From Hymenobacter siberiensis (lineage in GTDB: Bacteria; Bacteroidota; Bacteroidia; Cytophagales; Hymenobacteraceae): DNA of 64,000 nt. The notes beneath the pieces were generated by a model, which was given only the letters and a program-made list of their open reading frames with translations, was not told the origin of the DNA and did no database searches. The stretch spans positions 4,464,001 to 4,528,000 of the forward strand of contig NZ_JAHLZY020000001.1 of assembly GCF_018967865.2 (NCBI RefSeq), given 5' to 3'. The translations under genes were made by a program, and so were the position numbers. Below, piece after piece: positions 9,338-18,636 of this stretch. Position 1 is the stretch's first letter. Every line of letters begins with the position of its first letter.

Positions 9338-9342
9338 GCCTC

Positions 9343-10425
9343 ATGTTTATGCGGCTTGCCCTGTTCTGCCTCTTCTGCGTCGGCCTGCTGAGCGGGGCAA
9401 CCCGCGCTCAGACTGCCCCTGCCCCGCCGCGCTACCGCAACCTGGTGATGGAAGGCGGTGGCATCCGGGGCATTGCCTACGGCGGGGCCCTGCTGGAGCT
9501 GGAGCAGCGCGGCGTACTAGCCGGAATTACGCGGGTGGGCGGCACCTCGGCGGGGGCCATTCAGGCGGCGCTGCTGGCGGTGGGCTACTCGGCCCAGGAA
9601 ATTATTGATGTGGTGAATGCCACGCCCGTGCAGCGGTTGAATGATGGCCGGTTCATCTTTTTCGGTGGCACGCACCGGCTGGTGAAGGAATACGGCTGGT
9701 ACCGGGGCGACGAGTTCAGCACCTACCTCGGCGAGCTGGTGGCCCGCAAAACCAAAAACGCCCATCTCACCCTGGGCGAGCTGCACGCACTGGCCCAAAA
9801 GGAACCCGCCCGCTTCCGCGACCTCTACACCACCGGCACCAACCTCACGCAGCAGCGCGTGCAGATATTCAGCTACGAAACCACACCCACCATGCGCGTG
9901 GCCGATGCCGTACGCATCAGCATGAGTATTCCGCTCTACTTCCGGGCCGTGCTGCTTGATGCGGAGAACAAGGTGATAACCGGCACGCCCGCCCCCGGCC
10001 AGCCCGTGCAGGTGCTCGTCGATGGCGGCCTGCTGGCCAATTACCCCATCGATTTGTTCGACTACCCGCGCTACCTGGCCACCGGCCCGGCCGCTGCGCC
10101 AGATGCCCACGGCCACGTCTTCAATCCCAAAACCCTGGGCCTGCGCCTCGACCGCGCCGAGCAGATTCCGCTGGATGGCGCGCCCGCCGGCCGCCAGCAG
10201 CTCGCCCCCTATGCCATCACCGATTTCAACACCTACATGGGCGCGCTCTACACCGTGGCCCTCGAAAACCTTAACCCCGTGCAGCCCGCCGACTGGCAGC
10301 GCACCATCAGCATCGATTTCCTGAATTTCAGCCCGAAAATCAAACGGATTTCGGATGCGCAGAAAAAGCAGCTGATGGACAGCGGACGCAAGGGTGTACA
10401 GGCGTTTCTGGCGCGTCAGAGGTAG
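9343..10425 (+). CDS. secreted patatin-like phospholipase
   Basis: A 360-residue serine hydrolase of the patatin family, which cleaves acyl chains from lipids. A signal peptide (LALFCLFCVGLLSGATRAQ) sends it out of the cytoplasm. The domain has the oxyanion motif GGGIRG at about residues 38-43, the nucleophile elbow GTSAG with Ser69, and the catalytic aspartate in VLVDGGLLANYP near residue 225. Together these give a complete Ser-Asp dyad. The C-terminal 120 residues (YAITDFNTYMGALYTVALEN) are typical of bacterial patatins. It sits between tdh and kbl but has no obvious link to threonine metabolism. Its stop codon lies in the left arm of a palindromic repeat. Confidence 0.9.
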   Translation: MFMRLALFCLFCVGLLSGATRAQTAPAPPRYRNLVMEGGGIRGIAYGGALLELEQRGVLAGITRVGGTSAGAIQAALLAVGYSAQEIIDVVNATPVQRLNDGRFIFFGGTHRLVKEYGWYRGDEFSTYLGELVARKTKNAHLTLGELHALAQKEPARFRDLYTTGTNLTQQRVQIFSYETTPTMRVADAVRISMSIPLYFRAVLLDAENKVITGTPAPGQPVQVLVDGGLLANYPIDLFDYPRYLATGPAAAPDAHGHVFNPKTLGLRLDRAEQIPLDGAPAGRQQLAPYAITDFNTYMGALYTVALENLNPVQPADWQRTISIDFLNFSPKIKRISDAQKKQLMDSGRKGVQAFLARQR

Positions 10426-10510
10426 GGGCGGGGCCTGCCCCCGCCCGTCGTTGAACGGAATCGTTAGAACGGTGCGAGCGGCGGGCGGGGGCAGGCCCCG
10501 CCCCTACCTC
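10419..10510. repeat. GTAGGGGCG-type palindromic repeat
   Basis: Perfect 29-base arms (10419-10447 and 10482-10510) enclose a 34-base loop with CGTCGTTGAACGG at its left side. The left arm contains the stop codon of the patatin gene. A relative with the same outer GTAGGGGCG and inner GCCCGTCGTTG lies at 26962-27044. Confidence 0.85.
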
Positions 10511-10518
10511 CGACAATG

Positions 10519-10526
10519 TAATTTTG
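10519..10526 (+). promoter_or_regulatory. -7 promoter box for kbl
   Basis: TAATTTTG matches TAnnTTTG and lies 28 bases before the kbl ATG, directly after the palindromic repeat. There is no recognisable -33 element because the repeat arm occupies that position. Confidence 0.45.
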
Positions 10527-10554
10527 CTTCATTAAACTTACCATCCCACCAACC

Positions 10555-11751
10555 ATGTACGCCACTCTCCAGCCCGACCTCACCCAGCAGCTTCAGGAAA
10601 TCAAAGACGCCGGCCTTTTCAAGAAGGAGCGCATCATCACCTCGCCTCAGGGCGCCGAAATTGAAACCGACGAAGCCGGCGAAGTGCTGAACTTCTGCGC
10701 CAACAACTACCTGGGCCTGAGCTCGCACCCCGAAGTTATCAAAGCCGCTAAGGAAGCCATCGACACGCACGGCTACGGCATGAGCTCGGTGCGCTTCATC
10801 TGCGGCACCCAAGACATTCACAAGGAGTTGGAAGCCAAGCTGGCTGAGTTCCTGGGCACCGAGGACACCATTCTCTACGCAGCCGCTTTCGATGCCAACG
10901 GCGGCGTGTTCGAGCCGTTGTTTAATGAGCAGGACGCCATCATTTCCGATGCCCTGAACCACGCCAGCATCATCGACGGTGTGCGCCTGTGCAAGGCTCA
11001 GCGCTACCGCTACCTGCACAACGATATGGCCGACCTGGAAAAACAGCTCCAGGATGCCCAGGCCAAGGGCACGCGCCACCGCATCATCGTCACCGACGGC
11101 TCGTTCTCGATGGACGGCACCATCGCGCAGCTCGACAAAATCTGCGACCTCGCCGATAAGTACCAGGCCCTGGTAATGGTGGACGAGTGCCACAGCAGCG
11201 GCTTCCTGGGCAAAACCGGCCGCGGCACCCACGAAATGCGCGGCGTGATGGGCCGCGTCGATATCATCACCGGCACGCTGGGCAAGGCCCTGGGCGGGGC
11301 CATGGGCGGCTTCACCTCGGGCCGCAAAGAGATTGTGGACATGCTGCGCCAGCGCAGCCGCCCCTACCTGTTCTCGAACACGCTGGCCCCGACCATTGTG
11401 GGCGCATCGCTGCGCGTGCTGGAGCTGCTGACGGAAAGCACCGAGCTGCGCGACCAGCTCGAAGAGAACACCAAATACTTCCGCGAGCAGATGACCGCCG
11501 CCGGCTTCGACATCACGCCCGGCGAGCACCCCATCGTGCCCGTGATGCTGTACGACGCCAAGCTGGCCCAGGAATTCGCGGCCAAAATGCTCGACGAGGG
11601 CATCTACGTGGTGGGCTTCTACTACCCGGTGGTGGCGCAGGGCAAGGCCCGCATTCGGGTGCAGCTGAGCGCGGCCCACACCCGCGAGCATCTGGACAAG
11701 GCCATTGCCGCCTTCACCAAAGTGGGCAAAGAGCTGAAAGTGCTGAAATAA
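10555..11751 (+). CDS. kbl: glycine C-acetyltransferase (2-amino-3-ketobutyrate CoA ligase)
   Basis: A pyridoxal-phosphate enzyme of 398 residues that splits 2-amino-3-ketobutyrate with CoA into glycine and acetyl-CoA, the second step of threonine breakdown. It is full length for the alpha-oxoamine synthase family. The PLP lysine is K244 in [16 protein letters not shown], the same number as in E. coli Kbl. [13 protein letters not shown] holds the PLP aspartate, and [10 protein letters not shown] and SVRFICGTQ are further signatures. Its substrate is the product of tdh, encoded just upstream on the other strand. Confidence 0.96.
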   Translation: MYATLQPDLTQQLQEIKDAGLFKKERIITSPQGAEIETDEAGEVLNFCANNYLGLSSHPEVIKAAKEAIDTHGYGMSSVRFICGTQDIHKELEAKLAEFLGTEDTILYAAAFDANGGVFEPLFNEQDAIISDALNHASIIDGVRLCKAQRYRYLHNDMADLEKQLQDAQAKGTRHRIIVTDGSFSMDGTIAQLDKICDLADKYQALVMVDECHSSGFLGKTGRGTHEMRGVMGRVDIITGTLGKALGGAMGGFTSGRKEIVDMLRQRSRPYLFSNTLAPTIVGASLRVLELLTESTELRDQLEENTKYFREQMTAAGFDITPGEHPIVPVMLYDAKLAQEFAAKMLDEGIYVVGFYYPVVAQGKARIRVQLSAAHTREHLDKAIAAFTKVGKELKVLK

Positions 11752-11761
11752 GCGCGTATGC

Positions 11762-11838
11762 TCCGGTCCGACCGCCCTAGGCGGTCGGACCGGTTGAAGC
11801 ACCACCGATTCCGCCCGCACGACAACCGGCCGGACCAA
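11762..11838. repeat. dispersed GGTCCGACC palindromic element (copy B)
   Basis: CCGGTCCGACCG at 11762-11773 is mirrored by CGGTCGGACCGG just after it. A spacer starting TTGAAG and ending CACGACAA follows, and then CCGGCCGGACC. Spacer and flanks align with copy A at 8129-8185. It lies immediately downstream of kbl. Confidence 0.75.
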
Positions 11839-11851
11839 TAATTGCTCACAA

Positions 11852-11887
11852 AAAAAGTCCCGCCGGCAGCTGCCGGCGGGACTTTTT
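11852..11887. terminator. bidirectional hairpin terminator
   Basis: A perfect 18-bp palindrome (11852-11869 with 11870-11887) has an A run on the left and a T run on the right around GTCCCGCCGGCAG. It separates the convergent kbl and the large T9SS gene. Confidence 0.9.
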
Positions 11888-11907
11888 ACTTACTGCGGAA
11901 CGCTACC

Positions 11908-14900
11908 CTATTCGCGTACCACGCGCTGAGTCAGCACGCCTTCGGTCGTTTTCACCCGGAAGGTGTACACGCCCGAAGCCAGGTGGCCCAGGTTCAGCGA
12001 GGCCGAGCCGGCGGCGATGATGCTGGTGTGCACCACCTGGCCCAGCGAGTTCAGCACCACCAGCTGCGAGGCCGTGGCGCGGGGGCCGCGCAGCTCCAGC
12101 GTGAGGCTGCCGTTGGGCGTGGGGTTGGGGTACACCAGCAGGCTTACGCCGGTGAGCGCCGCCGTTTGCGTACCGGTCACCGTTACCGAAATCGCATTGG
12201 AAGGAGCCGAAGCGCAACCGGAAGTAGCCGTCACCACCACGGTGTAGCTGCCGTTTTGCGAGCCCACCGGAAGCAGCAGCGTGTTGCTGGTGCCGGGGGC
12301 AGCCACGGCCACGCCGTTGCGGAAGAACTGATAGGTAACCCCGGCCAGGGCCGACGTGCTCAGCAGCACCCCACCCGCCTGGGGCGTCGAGGTGAGCGTG
12401 GGCGTCACCACCCCGAAGTTGATGGTGATGGTGGTGCTGGACGATGAGCCGCTGCACGCGCCCGACGTAGCCACCGTGTTGAGGATGGTGTACGTGCCGT
12501 CGCTGTTGGCATTGGTCAGGTTGATAACGCCCGTTACCGGGTTAATGCTCAGGCCAGCGCCCGTGGTCGAGAACGTGCCGGCCACCGCGCCGGGAGCCAG
12601 CACCGGCGCTACCGGAGTAGTAGAGCCCGTGCAATACGTGCCGACGGGGTAGCTGAAGGCCGCGTTCGGCGGCGTAGCCAGCGTGAGCACCACGCGGCCC
12701 GTGGAGGTGCACGGGGCCGTGGGGCCGGTGGGCGTGAGCGTGAGCGTCACGGTTCCGGCCGTTACGTCGGCCGCCGAGGGCGTGTAGGTTGCGTTCAGCG
12801 TAGTGGCATTGGGCGAGAACGTGCCCGTGCCGCTGGTGGTGTAGGTAGCGCCCGTAGCCGAACCGGCAATGGTACCGGCCAGCTGGTAAGGCGTGCGGCC
12901 GCAGCTGGTAGCAGCGGCCACCGGCAGCGAAGCCACCAGGCCCGGCGTCACGTTCACCTGAATCGGGGTGCGCGAAGCCCCCACGCACTCGTTGCCAATC
13001 AGCAGGTTGAAGAAGAAGTAGTAGCTGGCACTGGCACCACCGGCCAGCAAACCGCCCGTAACCGATACCACGCCGCTGGGCGAAGTGTAGGGGTAGGTAT
13101 TGCCCGTGAAATCGCGGTACAGCGTGGGCTGCGTGCCCGTAGCCGAGGTAACCAACCGGTAGGTGCCGGCAGCAGGCACGGCCAGATTCAGCTGCAGTAC
13201 GGTGGGCATCAGGGCGGTGGTGCTGCCCGCCGCCAGTGCAAACGGACCAGCCGTGGAAACCAGGGCCCCGGCGTTGTCGCGTAGCTCCACAGTTAGCGAA
13301 CCGGCGGTGGCAGTGGCATTGTATACCGTAGCCGCCTGAATGGAGGTGGGGCCGGTGGCCGTGAACACGATGCCGGTGTTGGTACCGCTGTAGCCGCCAT
13401 CGGTCTGGATGGAAGCCGGCTTGCCGCCTCTTTCGGTGCCGCCCGCAAAGGCTTCGGCGTAGTAGGTCGTGTTGGCCGTGAGGGCCGGCGTCACGAAGGG
13501 GTTGCCGGTGCCGATGGCCGTGCCGCCGGTAGCCGTGGTGAAGTAGCGCACCGAAACGCCCGTTGGCACGGTGGACGACAGCGTAGCCGTACCGCCCGCG
13601 CAGGTGCTGAGCGGCGTGGGAGCAGCCGAAATCACGGGGTTATTCACCATGATGGCGGCCACGTTGCTGTAGGTCGTGTTGGTGTTGCAGGTATTGCGCA
13701 CACGGTAGTAAATGGTGCTGTTGAGCACGGGCGTGGTGTACGTAGCCGCAGTAGCGCCGACAATATCCGTGAAGGTGCCGGTGGCGCTGGTGCTGCTCTG
13801 GTACTGGATGCTGCCATTGGCTGCGCCGGCCAGGGCCAGCGAAGCGCTGCCGCTTACACAGATATTGAAGGACGCCGGGGACAGCACACCGGCCACCGGA
13901 GCAACTACCGTGCGGGTAGCGGCGGGTGTCAGCACGTTGTTGCTGGTGTTGGCATCGCCCACCACAGTGGCCGTCACGGCAAACGCGTAAGCACCCAGCG
14001 TGGTCATGTTCAGCGTGCCGGTGAGGGTCACGTTCAGGGTCGCGCCGCTGGTCAGGGTGCCTGTGCTCACGGTACCGGGGAAGGTTTGGGTAGTGCCGCC
14101 GGGCAGCGTCACCACTACCGATACTGCGGCCGGCGTGGTAGCGAAGTCAAGAGTCGAAGTGCCCGCGTTGCGAATCTGCACAATCACCGCCTCGGTAGCG
14201 CTGTAGCAGCTCGTGCCCGCAGCCGGGCCCAGGAGGGCCACTGGGGCCACATCCAAGGCCACCGGCGTAAACTCATAAGCACCCAGGTCGGGGGCCGCGC
14301 CCCGAACCGCACCCGTGATGTCATCGGTTACGCGGGTGAGCGGCGTGCCGGCGTTGTTGAGCAGCACGTTGCTGGGCAGCAGGTTGCCGGTGCTGACCCC
14401 CACAAATACCGGGTCGGCCGACACGCTGTTCTGGTCGAAGGCATTGCTGTTAGCGGCCTGCAGGTTGGCCAGCGTCACCAGGGCAGTGCTGAAATAGCCC
14501 ACGTTGCCGTTGGGCACGTAAATGTCGTTGTAGTTGCTGGTGGTCGGGGCTGTGGAGTAGTACACGCCGTACTTGGTGCCCGTGCTGGGCCGCGTGATGC
14601 TCACCACGTTGTTGCGGATATCAGCGCTGGCCCCGGAGTTGTAGATGCCGTAGGTAGTGTTGGTCGCGGCCGACTGGTCGTCCGCGTTGATGCTGTTGTT
14701 GTAGATGCGGCTAAACGCAGCGCCCGAGTTGTAGATGAGGTACTGCGTGCCCGAGCCGTTGATGTTATACAGCACGTTGTTCACCACGTCGTTGGTGGTA
14801 GTAGCCGTGGCGCCGGTGCTGGTAGCCAGGTAAATGCCGTACAGCGCGCTGGTCGAAGTCGGGTTGCCCGTGAACGGGTCGTGCAGGCGGTTCTTCTCAA

Positions 14901-16308
14901 TGGTAAGGCTGCGCGACGAGGCGAAATTGTAGATGCCGTAGAACGAGCTGACCGCCGTGCGCAGCGGCCGGCTCACATCGTTGCCGATGAACTGAGCCCC
15001 ATCCTGATACCCCGAGTAAATCCCGTAGGTATAGAAGTCGCGCACGTTGTTGTTGCGCACAACATTGCCCGTGTTCAGCGAAGTGGTGCTGTTGCCGTAC
15101 AGCGTGATGCCGTAGTAGCCGCCGTTCACGGTGTTGCCCTCAATGGTGAGGTTGTTGGCCGAGTTGCCGCTGGTGGTGGCGCTGGTGGTCGAGCCGCTCA
15201 CCACGATGCCCGCAAAGTTGGTCGACGTGGTGGCGATGTCCGCGTTGATGGTGTTGTTGGTGATGCGGTCGTTGTCGGCCGCACTGGTCAGCAGCACGCC
15301 GTAGCCGTAGGTGCCGCTGGTGCCGCTGCCACCGGTGGCATCAATGTTCAGGTTGTTGATGGTGGTGTAGTCGGTGCCGTTGAGCTGCACCACCGCGCGC
15401 TGCGTGCTGCTGGTCGAAGCATACCGGATGGTGCGCCCGCCGCCGTTCACGACAATGGTGTTGGTGGCGCTGGTGCCCGCTACTTCGCCCAGCAGAAACT
15501 GCTCGGTGTAGGGGCCGCCCGTAACCGTGAGGGTCACCGGACCGCTGATACCATCCTGGTTCAGGCGGCTGGCCGCATCGGTGAAGCTGGTAAAGTTGGT
15601 GCCCGCCGTGGGCAGCGCGCTGTTGATGGTGAAGGCCCCGCTGATGGGGTTGGCCGTCTGGCTGGTCACCGTCACGTTGTCAATCGTAGCCGGCGGCTGC
15701 GCGCCCAGCGAGCCATCGTTGCGCCAGGTAAAAATCAGGCGCTGCGTGCTGCCGCTGAAATTACCCGGCAGCTGGAGCGTGGTCCGCCCGAAGGTGGTTT
15801 GCAGGTTGATTTGGGCCAGCACCGTCACGCCGGCCGGAAGGGTGCCCGCCACCGGCGTAAACGTAGTGGGTGCCACCTGCACCAGCAGGTAGTCGTAGGT
15901 GCTTTCGCCGGCCGCTTTCCAGTCGAAGCCGAGCTGAATATTGCCCTGGCCGGCGGCCACGGTCACATCGCGGTACATGTGCGAAACCGCAGCACTGGTA
16001 ATGGTATACGCATTGCTCACCCCACCATCGTTGGTGATGTATGCCGATTTGGTGCCGGCAGTAGTGGGGCCGTTGCCGCCCACCGTGCCCACAAACCACT
16101 GGTTGATGTTGGTAGCGGCACCGTTGACGAGCGTGAAGCTATTGGTAGCGCCTTCAAAGTCCTCATTGAAGACGGTGGTAGTTTGGGCTTGTGCCCCTAA
16201 GCCACCCAGCAGCAGGAACCCGGCACCAAACAGGCGCGTGAGCCGCTTCGGCGATGACAGGGCACGGGGCAGCAGACCCTGCTGCTCGCGGAGTATTTTT
16301 TTGTGCAT
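11908..16308 (-). CDS. large secreted beta-helix/Ig-like protein with T9SS type A sorting domain
   Basis: A 1466-residue surface or secreted protein. I chose the ATG at 16308 since it starts a basic leader and signal peptide (RLTRLFGAGFLLLGGLGAQA); the 52-residue upstream extension is not leader-like. From the N-terminus: a cleaved-adhesin/MAM-like domain (FNEDFEGATNSFTLVNGAAT); a right-handed parallel beta-helix at about residues 200-580 (repeated NNTINAD, NLTIEGNTVNGGYYGITLYG, IRNNVVSI); CARDB/Ig-like modules; and a C-terminal type A sorting tail (LLVYPNPTPNGSLTLEL, LNSLGQVVHTS, ASGVYTFRVKTTEG). Such proteins often bind or cut polysaccharides, but no catalytic motif is visible. Confidence 0.88.
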   Translation of the reverse strand: MHKKILREQQGLLPRALSSPKRLTRLFGAGFLLLGGLGAQAQTTTVFNEDFEGATNSFTLVNGAATNINQWFVGTVGGNGPTTAGTKSAYITNDGGVSNAYTITSAAVSHMYRDVTVAAGQGNIQLGFDWKAAGESTYDYLLVQVAPTTFTPVAGTLPAGVTVLAQINLQTTFGRTTLQLPGNFSGSTQRLIFTWRNDGSLGAQPPATIDNVTVTSQTANPISGAFTINSALPTAGTNFTSFTDAASRLNQDGISGPVTLTVTGGPYTEQFLLGEVAGTSATNTIVVNGGGRTIRYASTSSTQRAVVQLNGTDYTTINNLNIDATGGSGTSGTYGYGVLLTSAADNDRITNNTINADIATTSTNFAGIVVSGSTTSATTSGNSANNLTIEGNTVNGGYYGITLYGNSTTSLNTGNVVRNNNVRDFYTYGIYSGYQDGAQFIGNDVSRPLRTAVSSFYGIYNFASSRSLTIEKNRLHDPFTGNPTSTSALYGIYLATSTGATATTTNDVVNNVLYNINGSGTQYLIYNSGAAFSRIYNNSINADDQSAATNTTYGIYNSGASADIRNNVVSITRPSTGTKYGVYYSTAPTTSNYNDIYVPNGNVGYFSTALVTLANLQAANSNAFDQNSVSADPVFVGVSTGNLLPSNVLLNNAGTPLTRVTDDITGAVRGAAPDLGAYEFTPVALDVAPVALLGPAAGTSCYSATEAVIVQIRNAGTSTLDFATTPAAVSVVVTLPGGTTQTFPGTVSTGTLTSGATLNVTLTGTLNMTTLGAYAFAVTATVVGDANTSNNVLTPAATRTVVAPVAGVLSPASFNICVSGSASLALAGAANGSIQYQSSTSATGTFTDIVGATAATYTTPVLNSTIYYRVRNTCNTNTTYSNVAAIMVNNPVISAAPTPLSTCAGGTATLSSTVPTGVSVRYFTTATGGTAIGTGNPFVTPALTANTTYYAEAFAGGTERGGKPASIQTDGGYSGTNTGIVFTATGPTSIQAATVYNATATAGSLTVELRDNAGALVSTAGPFALAAGSTTALMPTVLQLNLAVPAAGTYRLVTSATGTQPTLYRDFTGNTYPYTSPSGVVSVTGGLLAGGASASYYFFFNLLIGNECVGASRTPIQVNVTPGLVASLPVAAATSCGRTPYQLAGTIAGSATGATYTTSGTGTFSPNATTLNATYTPSAADVTAGTVTLTLTPTGPTAPCTSTGRVVLTLATPPNAAFSYPVGTYCTGSTTPVAPVLAPGAVAGTFSTTGAGLSINPVTGVINLTNANSDGTYTILNTVATSGACSGSSSSTTITINFGVVTPTLTSTPQAGGVLLSTSALAGVTYQFFRNGVAVAAPGTSNTLLLPVGSQNGSYTVVVTATSGCASAPSNAISVTVTGTQTAALTGVSLLVYPNPTPNGSLTLELRGPRATASQLVVLNSLGQVVHTSIIAAGSASLNLGHLASGVYTFRVKTTEGVLTQRVVRE

Positions 16309-16652
16309 AAGACAAAAGAGTAAAGTGAATGAATACGGTGGTGAAAAAAGGGGATGAATGAAAAAGCAACCGGGTGGTAGCGCAACAAACCGAGCCAGTG
16401 CCGGCCCTGGCTGGCAGCGGCATTTGGCTGACAAAGGCGATGGGTGAATCGCACCAAACTGCAACTACCTGAAAGGCACAGCACAGAACGCTCCTAGAAA
16501 AGTAAAAAACAAAAACTCAGAAACCTAATCAGTCCCCACCCGCCGCCATCGCCATCGCCTGCCAAATCATAACCCAAATATCTGACTATCAAATAGATGA
16601 TATCAGGCAAATGAATTACAATGTTCTGCCTCACCCATTATTGCCGAAGGGG
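16309..16652. other. A+T-richer intergenic region
   Basis: About 340 bases lie upstream of the T9SS gene and downstream of cdaA. The stretch is clearly richer in A and T than its surroundings. I find no convincing reading frame, hairpin, tRNA or TAnnTTTG box on either strand. It probably holds the promoter and 5' leader of the large T9SS gene. Confidence 0.5.
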
Positions 16653-17465
16653 TTAGCGGGCACCGGCGGCATTGGCGGTGGGCACCAGAAGCCACTCGGT
16701 CAGGCGGGCGCGCAGCTCGCTGGGACCCAGGTTGCGGTGCACCTCGCCGTGGCGCACGAGGCTCATGGCCCCGGTTTCCTCGCTCACCACCAGCACCACG
16801 GCATCGGTGATTTCGCTCAGGCCGATGGCAGCGCGGTGGCGCAGGCCGAGCGAGGCCGGCACGTCGGAGTTTTCGCTCACCGGCAGAATGCAGCGGGCGG
16901 CCCGCAGCCGACCGTTGGTCACAATCACGGCCCCGTCGTGCAGGGGCGAGGTTTTGTTGAAGATGGAGAGCAGCAGGCGCTTGCTGATTTCGGCATCGAG
17001 CCGGTCGCCGGATTCGGCAAAGGGCGTGAGGTCGGAGGCTTGGGTGAAGCAGATGAGCGCGCCGGTGAACTTGTTCGACAGGCTTTTGGCGGCTTCCACG
17101 AAGGGGCCCACGGCCAGCGGGGTCGTTTCGGCGGGGCGGCCCCAGCTCCAGCCGCGCACCCGCTCCAGGGCCGTGGCCTTGCCCACGCTCAGCAAAAACC
17201 GCCGGATTTCCTGCTGAAACAGGATGATGCTGGCCAGCACGCCCACGCTCATGAACTGCCCCAGGATTTTGGTAAGCAGCTCCATGCCCGTGGCCTTCAC
17301 CACCAAGTATAGCAGGTAAAACGACACCAGACCCAGCGCCACGTTCAGGGCCACCGAGCCGCGCAGCAGCTTATAGAGCTGGTACAGCAGCACCGTCACC
17401 AGCAACACGTCGGCCGCGTCAATCCAGCCGAAATGCAGGAAATTGATGGGGAATGGGCCGGTCAT
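16653..17465 (-). CDS. cdaA: diadenylate cyclase CdaA
   Basis: A membrane-bound diadenylate cyclase of 270 residues that makes the second messenger c-di-AMP from two ATP. The ATG at 17465 places three N-terminal helices (DAADVLLVTVLLYQLYKLL, VALNVALGLVSFYLLYLVV, FMSVGVLASIILFQQEI) before the DisA_N domain. The catalytic motifs are intact: DGA at about residues 177-179 (SPLHDGAVIVTNG) and RHR at 209-211 (LGLRHRAAIG). It follows folP on the same strand, a pairing often seen in Bacteroidota, and the two are probably cotranscribed despite a repeat between them. Confidence 0.95.
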   Translation of the reverse strand: MTGPFPINFLHFGWIDAADVLLVTVLLYQLYKLLRGSVALNVALGLVSFYLLYLVVKATGMELLTKILGQFMSVGVLASIILFQQEIRRFLLSVGKATALERVRGWSWGRPAETTPLAVGPFVEAAKSLSNKFTGALICFTQASDLTPFAESGDRLDAEISKRLLLSIFNKTSPLHDGAVIVTNGRLRAARCILPVSENSDVPASLGLRHRAAIGLSEITDAVVLVVSEETGAMSLVRHGEVHRNLGPSELRARLTEWLLVPTANAAGAR

Positions 17466-17504
17466 GGCGGTGGAGAAAAAGAGAAGGGCCTTAGATGAAG
17501 CATT

Positions 17505-17627
17505 CGTCATCCTCATCGGGCGTCCGCTTGCCAAGGACCTTGGCCGCGCCGAACAAGTTGCAGCGACTACCCGCTGCAGGCTATTCAGCGGTGCTAAGGT
17601 CCTTCGCGCTGCTCAGGATGACATACG
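17505..17627. repeat. GTCATCCTC...AAGGACCTT inverted repeat
   Basis: The left arm (about 17505-17544) begins CGTCATCCTC and contains AAGGACCTT. The right arm (about 17593-17627) contains AAGGTCCTT and ends AGGATGAC. It lies between folP and cdaA. A related copy is at 19193-19318. Confidence 0.65.
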
Positions 17628-17645
17628 CCCTTCAAATTACGGCCT

Positions 17646-18527
17646 TTATTCCGCCATCGGAAAGGTATTGGCAAATAATTGTATGGTTTGGTGGGCTTCG
17701 GCCACATCGTGCGCCCGCAATAGCTTAGCCCCGCCCTGCAGGGCCACCATGTGCAGCGCCGTGGTACCGTTGAGGGCCGTTTCGGGGCCGAGGCCGAGGG
17801 GGCCGTACACCATTTTCTTGCGCGAGAGGGCAGCCAGCATGGGCAGGCCCAGCGCCTGCAGCTCGGGCAGGCGGCGCAGCAGCTCGTGGCTTTGGGCAGC
17901 GGTTTTGGCAAAGCCGAAGCCGGGGTCGAGCAGCACATCGGTCACGCCGAGGGTGCGCAGGGCGGCCAGGCCGTCGCGGAAATAGCGCAGTAGCGTGAGC
18001 ACCAGGTCGTCTTCGTAGTGCGTGAGCTTGCTCATGGTTTGGGGGGTGCCGCGCAGGTGCATCAACACGTAGGGCACGCGCAGGCGGCCCACGGTGGCAA
18101 ACATATCGGCGTCGAGAGTGCCGCCGCCCACATCGTTCACCAGGTCGGCCCCGGCCTGCACGGCGGCTTCGGCCACGCCGGCCCGGAACGTATCGGCCGA
18201 GAGAAAGGCCTGCGGGAATTCTTTGCGCACCGCTGCCACGGCGGGCAGCAGACGGCGGGTTTCCTCGGCTTCGGAAACATCATCGGCTCCCGGGCGGGTG
18301 CTGTAGGCACCGAGGTCGAGCACGGCCGCTCCGGCTGTGAGCATGGCTTCGGCGCGGGAAAGCAGGTCTTTTTCGGAGGCCACGCGGCTGCCGGCAAAGA
18401 ACGAATCGGGCGTGAGGTTGAGAATACCCATCACCTGCGGCCGGCGCAAATCGAGCAGGCGGCCGTGGGGGCTTCGTAGTGAATTGGTGAATTGGTGGAT
18501 TGGTGAGTTAGCTACGGTTGGCGACAT
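17646..18527 (-). CDS. folP: dihydropteroate synthase
   Basis: The cytoplasmic TIM-barrel enzyme of folate synthesis that joins p-aminobenzoate to the pterin diphosphate; 293 residues. Family motifs are VMGILNLTPDSF, LDLGAYSTRPGA (pterin and p-aminobenzoate loops), NDVGGG, LLDPGFGFAKT and ALSRKKMVYG. The first 18 residues (SPIHQFTNS) are encoded by a short low-complexity repeat (about 18480-18509) and replace the usual short N-terminus; no better start codon exists in frame. cdaA follows downstream. The divergent DUF1599 gene starts about 110 bases away. Confidence 0.95.
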   Translation of the reverse strand: MSPTVANSPIHQFTNSLRSPHGRLLDLRRPQVMGILNLTPDSFFAGSRVASEKDLLSRAEAMLTAGAAVLDLGAYSTRPGADDVSEAEETRRLLPAVAAVRKEFPQAFLSADTFRAGVAEAAVQAGADLVNDVGGGTLDADMFATVGRLRVPYVLMHLRGTPQTMSKLTHYEDDLVLTLLRYFRDGLAALRTLGVTDVLLDPGFGFAKTAAQSHELLRRLPELQALGLPMLAALSRKKMVYGPLGLGPETALNGTTALHMVALQGGAKLLRAHDVAEAHQTIQLFANTFPMAE

Positions 18528-18636
18528 GGAACGACAGCGCTAGGTTGCGAAAGCGCCAATATCCATCTAATGCCCCGAACTTGCGGCGTGAGACGAGATT
18601 TCAAACTCACCTGTTCACTACCTCACCAGCTCACCC

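Noticed and set aside
14086-16200. 704-codon open frame on the plus strand within the large T9SS gene
   Set aside because: It is antisense to the beta-helix part. The arginine/valine/glycine-rich product has no known domain, and the opposite strand has a full signal peptide, repeats and sorting tail.
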